Below are positions 7,236 to 13,771 of a stretch of 16,218 bases of DNA, in pieces. How positions within the stretch are numbered: the first letter of the stretch is position 1; every line of letters starts with the position of its first letter. Below the pieces are notes generated by a model, which was given only the letters and a program-made list of their open reading frames with translations, was not told the origin of the DNA and made no database searches. The position numbers and the translations under genes were made by a program. This DNA is from an uncultured Granulosicoccaceae bacterium (lineage in GTDB: Bacteria > Pseudomonadota > Gammaproteobacteria > Granulosicoccales > Granulosicoccaceae), in the NCBI GenBank assembly GCA_937951695.1, contig CALFBL010000327.1, positions 1 to 16,218 on the forward strand, written 5' to 3'.

Positions 7236-8021
7236 CTAACTGCGTAAGCCCGGTGGCACCAGCAACGCCAGGCGTCCACGCAAACGTTGCACGTTGTTGT
7301 CATCCAGCATTAACGCCGCCCCGCTGTAGGCTATCTCCATTACCACCAGTTCTCGCAAATGCGCGGCCCGTAAGCGACCCAACAAAATTCCGAGTAGCAT
7401 CGCAAGGCTACCTGCTATAACAAACGGCAATGCCACCTGAGCGCCGATATCAACACCCGCCTCCATCGAGCCGAACGAAATTAATGAGGCAAGCGCTCCC
7501 ATTAACAAGGCGTACAGCGCCGCTGCAACAAACACATCAGACACCATCTGGTGAAAAGCACGCTCACTGCCCAGCTGGCGCTCTAAATTAAAACGAATAG
7601 CGGGTTCGCGAGCAGCATCACTGATAAGCTGACAGACATCTTCAACAGCTCTTGAATCGGATCGAATCTCACCCACACCGAGTAAGCCATCGCGGCGGCT
7701 GACATCGCACACTTTCGACATAGCGCGAATCATTTCGCTGGGGTGTGTACCTCCGCGGATTCCGCGGGTTAAGGCCGTGCGAAAGGCTTCAGTAATCTGT
7801 GGCAACGGGAAGGTGAGCAAGACAGCAGCCAGCGTACCACCGAGCACCACGATCACCGGTTGAATAACATCCGCTGGGCTCTGGGTGCCACTCAAAAACA
7901 TGGCGAGCCCAATCGTTAAGCTGACCGCTGCAATCGCAAGCGGCACTATTAGCCAAACATCGGAATCGAGTTTTCGCACTAGCAGTTCGTTGGTTCGAGG
8001 TACTGACACGTTTTCAGTCAA
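7236..8021 (-). CDS. Divergent MotA/TolQ/ExbB-type membrane protein
   Basis: A 261-residue inner-membrane protein with four predicted hydrophobic segments (about 22-43, 53-72, 161-183, 197-215) and a large cytoplasmic loop, the architecture of flagellar stator subunit MotA/PomA. Family-like stretches are VIVVLGGTLAAVLLTFPLPQ (56-75) and the loop motif RRDGLLGVGEI (109-119). The hallmark of the third helix, a Pro/Gly-rich segment like APxxGxxGTxxGL, is absent: residues 163-185 are Ala/Leu-rich with no proline. No MotB/TolR partner is visible in the window. This may therefore be a stator relative with a structural or regulatory role rather than an ion channel. The start is TTG at 8021 with AAAGG four bases upstream (8030-8026); GTG at codon 5 is an alternative, and no ATG is available upstream before a stop. 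The PilZ gene follows after nine bases. MotA family membership is likely; function is unknown. Confidence 0.68.
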   Translation of the reverse strand: MTENVSVPRTNELLVRKLDSDVWLIVPLAIAAVSLTIGLAMFLSGTQSPADVIQPVIVVLGGTLAAVLLTFPLPQITEAFRTALTRGIRGGTHPSEMIRAMSKVCDVSRRDGLLGVGEIRSDSRAVEDVCQLISDAAREPAIRFNLERQLGSERAFHQMVSDVFVAAALYALLMGALASLISFGSMEAGVDIGAQVALPFVIAGSLAMLLGILLGRLRAAHLRELVVMEIAYSGAALMLDDNNVQRLRGRLALLVPPGLRS

Positions 8022-8184
8022 CTGGCCTTTGAGTGACCGAGCGACGCCGGCAACTGGATTAAAGTAAGGATGTGATCAAGATTGCTTCACAGAGAATAGC
8101 AGAACTACACAGATCGCAAGCCCGGATTTCAATGACTTGCGGGTAGTTCAAATCTTTTAAAATGCAATCCCAGCGCGTTTAATC
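8022..8184. other. Intergenic gap between the metallopeptidase and MotA-like genes
   Basis: This 163-base stretch separates two minus-strand genes. It holds no convincing reading frame. Its main content is the two-tier inverted repeat at 8102-8149 (separate entry) and an AT-rich palindrome TTTTAAAA around 8155-8162. It should contain the promoter of the MotA-like/PilZ/zapE operon, but I could not find a clear -35/-10 pair. Confidence 0.6.
8102..8149. repeat. Two-tier interrupted inverted repeat (possible RNA hairpin or operator)
   Basis: The outer arms GAACTAC (8102-8108) and GTAGTTC (8143-8149) are perfect complements. The inner arms CGCAAG (8115-8120) and CTTGCG (8136-8141) are also perfect. 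They enclose a 15-base loop, with a six-base bulge on one side and one base on the other. On the minus strand it follows the metallopeptidase gene but no T-tract follows the hairpin, so it is not a typical intrinsic terminator in that direction. Read on the plus strand it is followed by a moderately T-rich stretch (8150-8158). It could be a regulatory hairpin in the leader of the MotA-like operon, a dispersed intergenic repeat, or an operator. Confidence 0.5.
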
Positions 8185-8904
8185 TCAGGCCAGATCCAAC
8201 CACGGAGGGACGTTTTGCGTGACGTCTTTCAGGGTGGCATCAAGCCGTTCAGCGTCCGCATCCAAACTGAAAAGGAACCGCCAAAACTCTGGCGAGTGAT
8301 CCAAATGCCGAGTATGCGCGAGCTCATGCAGCAGCACATAGTCAACATATCTTGGGGGCAAAAACAACAACTTGTAATTTAAACTCAAAGTACCACTTGA
8401 GGAATAGCTGCCCCAGACCGAGCGCTGGCCGCGCACGCTAACGCGCGTTACCCGTAGACCATGTGGAGCTGCCAGTCTATCGACCCAGTCGGGTAATAAG
8501 CGGCGCGCACGGCGCTTTAGAATATCAGCTAACGCGGCAGCCACAGCGGCCCGATCAGACCCACCGAGCTGGAGCCGGCAATCGATCAATGGGCTTAAAG
8601 AACCATCCAAGCAGTTGCTCGCTTGATCAAAATGCATCCGCCAAGTCTCGCCAACGGCCAGCAGCTCAAGGGTTTGCGGTGGCCACTGACGGTACGCCAG
8701 CGGGGTTTGCGCCTCTTGCTCGGCCAAGGACGTGTGAATCCATTCGTCGTGCTCGGCCAACACTTGGGGCACATCGCGTTTGGCAAAACGTTTGGGAATA
8801 CTCACCACCAGACCAAGGCCGGGTTGCACCCGCAAGGTTACTCGGCGCGCCCGCGGGGCGACCCTAATAGTGTACGGAATGTTGTTGTACTCTAGCGTTG
8901 CCAA
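8185..8904 (-). CDS. YgjP-like zinc metallopeptidase domain protein (DUF45/M48-like)
   Basis: A 239-residue protein of the YgjP/DUF45 family, predicted zinc-dependent peptidases related to WLM/SprT domains; the physiological substrate is not established. The C-terminal half carries the zinc site HELAH (193-197) with a third ligand His203 (HLDHSPEFW). It is preceded by the family signature RSVWGSYSSSGTLSLNY (161-177), in which the usual WGSCS is WGSYS. The N-terminal beta-rich part (RVTLRVQPGLGLVVSIPKR, about 21-39) is also typical, and the length matches the family. The start is TTG at 8904, well supported by AGGAG six bases upstream (8915-8911); no ATG lies near. There is no signal peptide or membrane segment, so it is probably cytoplasmic. 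It is divergent from the antiporter gene and appears monocistronic. Confidence 0.88.
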   Translation of the reverse strand: MATLEYNNIPYTIRVAPRARRVTLRVQPGLGLVVSIPKRFAKRDVPQVLAEHDEWIHTSLAEQEAQTPLAYRQWPPQTLELLAVGETWRMHFDQASNCLDGSLSPLIDCRLQLGGSDRAAVAAALADILKRRARRLLPDWVDRLAAPHGLRVTRVSVRGQRSVWGSYSSSGTLSLNYKLLFLPPRYVDYVLLHELAHTRHLDHSPEFWRFLFSLDADAERLDATLKDVTQNVPPWLDLA

Positions 8905-8910
8905 AGCAAG

Positions 8911-8915
8911 CTCCT
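8911..8915 (-). promoter_or_regulatory. Ribosome binding site supporting a TTG start for the YgjP-like gene
   Basis: On the minus strand AGGAG (8915-8911) lies six bases before TTG (8904-8902). This fixes the rare start codon and gives the conventional family N-terminus (MATLEYNNIPY). Confidence 0.75.
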
Positions 8916-8999
8916 GCGACGAAACGCGGCGACAATCGGCAAAGCGCGCTAAGCTTCAGCCCAACTAAACTTGAATCGCACCTGCCGGTTGATTGTCCC

Positions 9000-10247
9000 A
9001 TGTCCCTACTGAGCATAACCAGTCTTCTCATTACCGTCTCGGCGCTGTTTGCCTACGTCAATTATCGCACTCTGAAGCTGCCTACCACCATCGGCATCAT
9101 GGTGATATCGCTGCTGTTCTCGGTGGTGCTGGTGGTGTTGGGTAAATTCGGGCTCAACACCGGCGTGGATATCGCACGCGACATCGTCAGCCAAATTCAG
9201 TTTGATGAGGCGCTGCTCAATGGCATGCTGTCGTTCCTGTTGTTTGCCGGCGCCATGCACGTCGACCTCACAGAGCTGATGAAATCCAAATGGATCATTG
9301 GTCTGCTGGCATCCTTTGGCGTCGTGCTCAGCACCTTTCTGGTTGCCGGAGCTGCGTATCTGGTGTTCTCCTTGGTCGGCATCGACATGCCGTTCCTGTT
9401 TTGCCTATTGTTTGGCTCGCTTATCGCACCGACCGATCCTGTCGCGGTACTGGGAGTTCTGAAAACCGCGGGCGCGACCAAGAGCCTCGAGACCAAAATC
9501 GCCGGCGAATCCCTGTTCAACGACGGGGTGGCCATCGTTGTGTTCATCACCATCTTTGGCATCGCTATCAAGGGCGACCCACTCAGCGCGCAACACATTG
9601 CGGTGTTGTTTCTGCATGAAGCGGTTGGAGGAGCGGTGTTCGGTTTTGTTTGCGGTTGGATCGTGCTGCAAATGCTCAAGACCGTTGACAGCTATCACAT
9701 TGAAATTCTACTCACACTCGCGCTGGTAGCAGGAGGCGCCACCGGCGCTGCGGCCCTGCATTTGTCCGCGCCAATAGCAGTTGTGGTCGCTGGCCTGATG
9801 ATCGGCAACCACGGTAAAAAGGGCGCGATGAGTGAACTTACCGCTCAGCACCTGGACACATTCTGGGAATTGGTGGATGAAATTCTGAACGCCGTTCTGT
9901 TTTTAATCATCGGCATCGAAGTGGTGTTGATTGTGTTCAGCGGGACGATCTGGATTGCGGGGCTCGTCTTGACTTTTTGCGCTTTGGCCGCACGCATGTT
10001 GGCGGTCAGTATTCCCGTTACCCTTCTCAAGCTACGTCGGGAGTTTCATCCGCACATTATAAAAATACTCACCTGGGGCGGTTTGCGTGGCGGCATTTCT
10101 GTGGCCCTAGCCTTATCTATTCCACCCAGCGAACAACGCGATATTATCGTGGCGATTACCTACATTATCGTGGTCATATCCATCGTGCTGCAAGGCCTGA
10201 CCATCGGACGGTTGATTAAGGTTACGTCCCAGCCGGATCAAGCTTAA
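9000..10247 (+). CDS. CPA1-family Na+/H+ antiporter (NhaP-like)
   Basis: A 415-residue polytopic inner-membrane protein, hydrophobic over nearly its whole length (about 11-13 membrane segments by eye), of the monovalent cation:proton antiporter-1 family. It would export Na+ (possibly K+ or Li+) in exchange for H+ for salt and pH homeostasis. Family motifs are FLLFAGAMHVDLTEL (79-93), SLIAPTDPVAVLG (140-152) and GESLFNDGVAIVV (169-181), the last containing the Asn-Asp pair (174-175) of electroneutral CPA1 exchangers. A TWGGLRGGISVALALS motif occurs near the C-terminus. I chose ATG at 9000 because hydrophobic sequence begins at once there. An upstream TTG at 8898 would add a polar 34-residue extension and overlap the divergent gene. 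No clear Shine-Dalgarno site is visible, and the long cytoplasmic tail of some relatives is lacking. Its last 26 bases overlap the 3' end of the opposing histidine kinase gene. Confidence 0.9.
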   Translation: MSLLSITSLLITVSALFAYVNYRTLKLPTTIGIMVISLLFSVVLVVLGKFGLNTGVDIARDIVSQIQFDEALLNGMLSFLLFAGAMHVDLTELMKSKWIIGLLASFGVVLSTFLVAGAAYLVFSLVGIDMPFLFCLLFGSLIAPTDPVAVLGVLKTAGATKSLETKIAGESLFNDGVAIVVFITIFGIAIKGDPLSAQHIAVLFLHEAVGGAVFGFVCGWIVLQMLKTVDSYHIEILLTLALVAGGATGAAALHLSAPIAVVVAGLMIGNHGKKGAMSELTAQHLDTFWELVDEILNAVLFLIIGIEVVLIVFSGTIWIAGLVLTFCALAARMLAVSIPVTLLKLRREFHPHIIKILTWGGLRGGISVALALSIPPSEQRDIIVAITYIIVVISIVLQGLTIGRLIKVTSQPDQA

Positions 10248-11997
10248 GTTTGGGGGGCTCTCCCAGATGCGTGATGACAGCTGTTTGCAGTTCATCCACA
10301 CTGACGGGTTTGTGCAGCAATGCGAGGCCACTTTCCTGCACTCGACGTAGTCGCTCCGGGGAGGTATCCCCGGTCAGTATGATCGCAGGCACCTCCCGGT
10401 TGAACGACTCGCGCAGGGCGCACACGGTATCGACACCGTTCTCTTCACCGCGCAGCCGGTAGTCGGACAGAATCAAATCGGGTTCGAAGTCGCTCAATGC
10501 CATCTGGCGTAACGCATCGCGGGCAGAATCGGACAGCAGCACCTGACAACCCCAATCTTCGAGCGTGTTCTTCATGCTTTTCAGCACTTGCAGCTCATCG
10601 TCCACCACCAGAACACGATGACCCACAGCCATGGGCATCCGCATCACCCCAACCGGCCCGCTAGAGGTTGCCGACACACTGACATCCCCTCGAGCAATGG
10701 TCATGACAAATCGAGTGCCAACGCCTACCTTCGACTCAAACATCAATGGCATCTCCATCAAGTCCGCCAGACGTTTCACGATGGATAACCCCAGACCCAA
10801 ACCTTTAGTGCGATCGCGTTCGGGGTTGTTCAGCTGAACATACTCGAGGAACACGTCATCGGCCGCGTGCATCGGTATGCCGATACCGGTGTCTTCCAGA
10901 CGAATCACCACGTTGCTGAACACGTTCTCACACCACAGCCGTATCGAGCCTGTCTGGGTGTACTGCACTGCATTGGACATCAAGTTTCTAAGCACACGCT
11001 CCATCAAAATCGGATCGGTGTAAAGAGCAACACCTTCGGCATCAAGCTGCATAACAATGCCTTTCTCCGCCGCCTGTGGTTCAAGGCTGACTTGCACCGG
11101 TATCAAAATATCTTGCAGCATAAAATGCTGCGGGTTACAGACGATAATCTCAGCATCCAGCCGGGATACATCGAGCAACGAATTAAACAATGTTTTTAGC
11201 GCATCGTTGGACGAATCCAGGTCATCAAGAATTTTTAACCGTTCATCATCGGTTTCGCGTTTTCTCAAGGTATTCAAAAACAGACCGATGGCGTGTAGGG
11301 GCTGACGTAAATCGTGACTGGCAGCGGCGAGGAACCGGCTTTTAGCGATAACAGCACGCTCTGCCACCAGCTTCTCCTCGGCCAGTTTTTCCATCAACGC
11401 CTGGTTCTCGAACCTCGCCACAATCAATTCTCTCGAATTGCGATTGCCGCGCACCGCCAAAAAACCGTTCACCAAGAGAAAGATGATTAACAAAATCCCC
11501 GTGGTCCACAAAGCACTATTTTGTGACATCAGGTGCGAGATCGCGAGTGGCAGGGTCAATGGTAATGAAAAGGTGACGAACATCGGCAAATACACATTGC
11601 CCGAGGCACTGCTGACGGCCACCATGCCCGCGTAAACAGAGGAGATGAACAATAGGTGATCGCTGTTGACGTAGTCGTAGAACAGCATCGGCCAGACGCC
11701 CCAGATACACCCCGCGGCCAAGGTGCCTATCCAGATGAACGGCCCCCAAAAAGCGGCTTGTCGCTCAGTATCGTTGGACTGAAAGTACGCGCGTATCACC
11801 CGCAACCGCAACACCGCTGTGACACACAATGCTGCGACCCAGGTACCCAACGCAACGTGTGGTAAATCATTCCACAGCACCGCACTGACGATGAAGCCAG
11901 CCACCAGCGCCCCAAGCACCAGTATGGTTCCCTGGTTGTAAATGAGCCGGACCTGCTCGTGGTACACCTTTGCTTCGAGCGTTGCGATCGAATTCAT
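10222..11997 (-). CDS. Membrane-bound hybrid histidine kinase with C-terminal receiver domain
   Basis: A 591-residue sensor kinase. Residues 24-180 form about six membrane segments with short loops, so sensing is probably in or near the membrane. A coiled linker (about 185-220) leads to a HisKA domain with the phosphorylated His228 in SHDLRQPLHA. The ATPase domain has an N box around Asn338-Asn342, a G1 box DTGIGIP (369-375) and a G2 box KGLGLGLSIV (398-407). A flexible linker (about 436-459) precedes a receiver domain with the acidic pair Asp466-Asp467, phosphoacceptor Asp512, Thr542 and Lys563. All catalytic residues look intact. No separate DNA-binding response regulator lies alongside, so the output partner is elsewhere or the receiver acts by itself. 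The ATG at 11997 is preceded directly by AAGG, too close to be a standard ribosome site, so the start is uncertain. The gene is divergent from the ferredoxin gene and overlaps the antiporter tail by 26 bases. Confidence 0.93.
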   Translation of the reverse strand: MNSIATLEAKVYHEQVRLIYNQGTILVLGALVAGFIVSAVLWNDLPHVALGTWVAALCVTAVLRLRVIRAYFQSNDTERQAAFWGPFIWIGTLAAGCIWGVWPMLFYDYVNSDHLLFISSVYAGMVAVSSASGNVYLPMFVTFSLPLTLPLAISHLMSQNSALWTTGILLIIFLLVNGFLAVRGNRNSRELIVARFENQALMEKLAEEKLVAERAVIAKSRFLAAASHDLRQPLHAIGLFLNTLRKRETDDERLKILDDLDSSNDALKTLFNSLLDVSRLDAEIIVCNPQHFMLQDILIPVQVSLEPQAAEKGIVMQLDAEGVALYTDPILMERVLRNLMSNAVQYTQTGSIRLWCENVFSNVVIRLEDTGIGIPMHAADDVFLEYVQLNNPERDRTKGLGLGLSIVKRLADLMEMPLMFESKVGVGTRFVMTIARGDVSVSATSSGPVGVMRMPMAVGHRVLVVDDELQVLKSMKNTLEDWGCQVLLSDSARDALRQMALSDFEPDLILSDYRLRGEENGVDTVCALRESFNREVPAIILTGDTSPERLRRVQESGLALLHKPVSVDELQTAVITHLGEPPKLKLDPAGT

Positions 11998-12225
11998 CCT
12001 TAAAGTGCGTTCCCGGGCAGTATGCCACTGATATTTGCCACAAATCAGCTCCCAAGCGCCTCTACAGCGGTCCCAGAGTGGGAAATTGTGATGGACACGC
12101 TCAAAATATCAACTAGAGAGGCAGATTCTGCCGCGACCGACTCAGCGTAATCTGCGGCGTCTGATGCGTACATGGGTTACCATTTCGAGTCTTATTTTAA
12201 CTAAGCATCACAGGTAAGTCCCGCC
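11998..12225. other. Divergent intergenic region between the histidine kinase and ferredoxin genes
   Basis: These 228 bases must carry the promoters for the kinase (leftward) and the ferredoxin operon (rightward). I see two short palindromes, TCCCAGAGTGGGA (12071-12083) and GCAGATTCTGC (12121-12131), which could be protein-binding sites. The first seven bases of the second also pair with AATCTGC at 12149-12155. An AT-rich TTATTTTAACT stretch (12192-12202) lies close to the ferredoxin start and may be a -10 region, but no matching -35 is evident. A weak AGGT ribosome site (12212-12215) precedes the ferredoxin ATG by ten bases. No credible small gene is seen. Confidence 0.45.
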
Positions 12226-12555
12226 ATGGCAAAAGAAATCACACTCAACTTCAAACTGGCCGACGGTGAGCTTCGAACAGTCGACGCAGTCGTGGGTGAG
12301 AGCATCATGGAAACCGCTATAAAAAACGACATTGACGAGGTCGTTGCAGAATGCGGCGGCAGTCTAATCTGTGCCACTTGCCACGTCTACGTCTCCCCGG
12401 AAACCGCAGCCATCATCGACGAGGCCGATGATGCGGAACTCGATATGCTTGAAGGCACGAGTGCCGAGCGTCGCGATAACTCTCGCCTTAGCTGCCAGAT
12501 CCGGGTGATCGAAGGCATGGAAGGTCACACCTTCGAAACACCTGAAAGCCAATAG
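12226..12555 (+). CDS. Adrenodoxin-type [2Fe-2S] ferredoxin
   Basis: A 109-residue soluble electron carrier of the adrenodoxin/putidaredoxin class. The four cluster ligands are Cys43, Cys49, Cys52 and Cys90, in the C-x5-C-x2-C-x37-C spacing typical of this type (AECGGSLICATCHVYV, then RLSCQIRV). The acidic stretch 65-76 (DEADDAELDMLE) corresponds to the helix that docks partner reductases and P450s in characterised relatives. It is not the Isc-system Fdx by context, because no isc genes are present. Its redox partner is not in the window. The TAG is followed by GGG and 10 more bases before the aminotransferase ATG, so the two genes are very likely co-transcribed and the ribosome site of the next gene overlaps this stop codon. 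The closest functional guess is electron delivery to a P450 or a ring-hydroxylating or other oxygenase, but this is inference. Confidence 0.9.
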   Translation: MAKEITLNFKLADGELRTVDAVVGESIMETAIKNDIDEVVAECGGSLICATCHVYVSPETAAIIDEADDAELDMLEGTSAERRDNSRLSCQIRVIEGMEGHTFETPESQ

Positions 12556-12567
12556 GGCTAAAGCCGC

Positions 12568-13746
12568 ATGGACATCGTTGAAGGGTTTTCCAGGATTGGG
12601 GAAGAAAATGCGTTCGCAGTTCTTGCGCGAGCGCAGCAACTCCAAGCCGCTGGCAAGGACGTGATCAACCTTGGTATCGGTCAGCCAGATTTCAAAACTC
12701 CCGAGCACATCGTGGACGCAGCGGTTGCGGCACTGAGAAACGGTGAACACGGCTACACCGCAGCGACCGGCATACCCGCGTTGCGCGACGCCGTGGCCAA
12801 TGAACTCTCAACGCGCTACAACACATCGGTCGATGCCGATCTGGTCACCATCATGCCAGGGGGTAAAGTCACGATGTTTGCGACCATTTTATTGTTCGGC
12901 AAACCGGGCGTGGAAATCATGTACCCCGATCCAGGCTTTCCGATCTATCGATCGATGATCGAATTCACCGGCGCCACACCAATACCGATCCCCATTCGGG
13001 AAGAAAACGGCTTTGCGTTTTCCGCCGATGAAACGCTGGCTCTAATCACCGCTAAGACGCGTCTTATGATCATCAATTCACCGGCAAACCCCTGTGGTGG
13101 TGTCACGCCAAAAAGTGAAATCACGAAACTGGTGAACGGCCTTGGGCAGCACCCGAACGTGGCGATAATGAGTGATGAGATATACGATCGCTTACTGTTT
13201 GATGGGGAAGAGCACGTCAGTTTGTTGTCTTATCCAAGCATTCGCAACCGGCTTGTACTCTTGAACGGTTGGTCAAAAACCTACGCCATGACCGGCTGGC
13301 GGCTGGGTTATTCGCTCTGGCCCGAGGCCTGTTTTGAGGCGGTTAGAAAACTGGCCGTGAACGCCTGGAGTTGCGTCAATACCCCTTCCCAGCATGCCGC
13401 CTTGGCAGCGCTTACCGGCCCGCAAGATTCGGTGGCCACGATGGTCGAGACATTCGATGAGCGACGAAAATTTGTGGTCGCTGCGTTAAATGATTTGCCC
13501 GGTGTCCGTTGCATCACGCCCAAGGGTGCGTTCTACGCCTTTCCGAATATCGTGGACACCGGCTGGAAAGCCAAACCTCTCGCCAACGCCTTACTCGAAG
13601 AGGCCGGTGTTGCCATTATCGGTGGCCCCGATTTTGGTACCTTGGGCGAAGGCTACATTCGCATCTCCTACGCCAACTCACTGCCTAATATTGAACGCGC
13701 GATCGACAAGATGGCGGCCTTTTTAAAACAGCAATCACCGGCATGA
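12568..13746 (+). CDS. PLP-dependent class I/II aminotransferase (aspartate aminotransferase family)
   Basis: A 392-residue fold-type I, pyridoxal-phosphate aminotransferase. The PLP lysine is Lys237 in GWSKTYAMTGWRLGY (234-248). Other conserved points are the ring-contacting region NSPANPCGG (170-178), DEIYD with Asp203 and Tyr206, GHYT-like HGYTAATG (61-68), and the substrate-carboxylate arginine in the C-terminal GYIRISYANS segment. The N-terminal INLGIGQPDFKTPEHI (33-48) is the usual subgroup I-beta start. Substrate cannot be read from sequence; aspartate, alanine, aromatic or other amino acids are possible. The ATG at 12568 lies 12 bases after the ferredoxin stop, with a TAGGG ribosome-site-like sequence in between. 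pncB follows after 25 bases. Placement between a ferredoxin and an NAD-salvage gene hints at, but does not prove, a link with aspartate/NAD metabolism. Confidence 0.92.
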   Translation: MDIVEGFSRIGEENAFAVLARAQQLQAAGKDVINLGIGQPDFKTPEHIVDAAVAALRNGEHGYTAATGIPALRDAVANELSTRYNTSVDADLVTIMPGGKVTMFATILLFGKPGVEIMYPDPGFPIYRSMIEFTGATPIPIPIREENGFAFSADETLALITAKTRLMIINSPANPCGGVTPKSEITKLVNGLGQHPNVAIMSDEIYDRLLFDGEEHVSLLSYPSIRNRLVLLNGWSKTYAMTGWRLGYSLWPEACFEAVRKLAVNAWSCVNTPSQHAALAALTGPQDSVATMVETFDERRKFVVAALNDLPGVRCITPKGAFYAFPNIVDTGWKAKPLANALLEEAGVAIIGGPDFGTLGEGYIRISYANSLPNIERAIDKMAAFLKQQSPA

Positions 13747-13771
13747 GGCCCTTTTCGCAAGGAACGCTTTT

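Noticed and set aside
8898..8999. N-terminal extension of the antiporter from a TTG at 8898
   Set aside because: The extension is polar, overlaps the start of the divergent metallopeptidase gene and its ribosome site, and the hydrophobic first helix begins right after ATG 9000.
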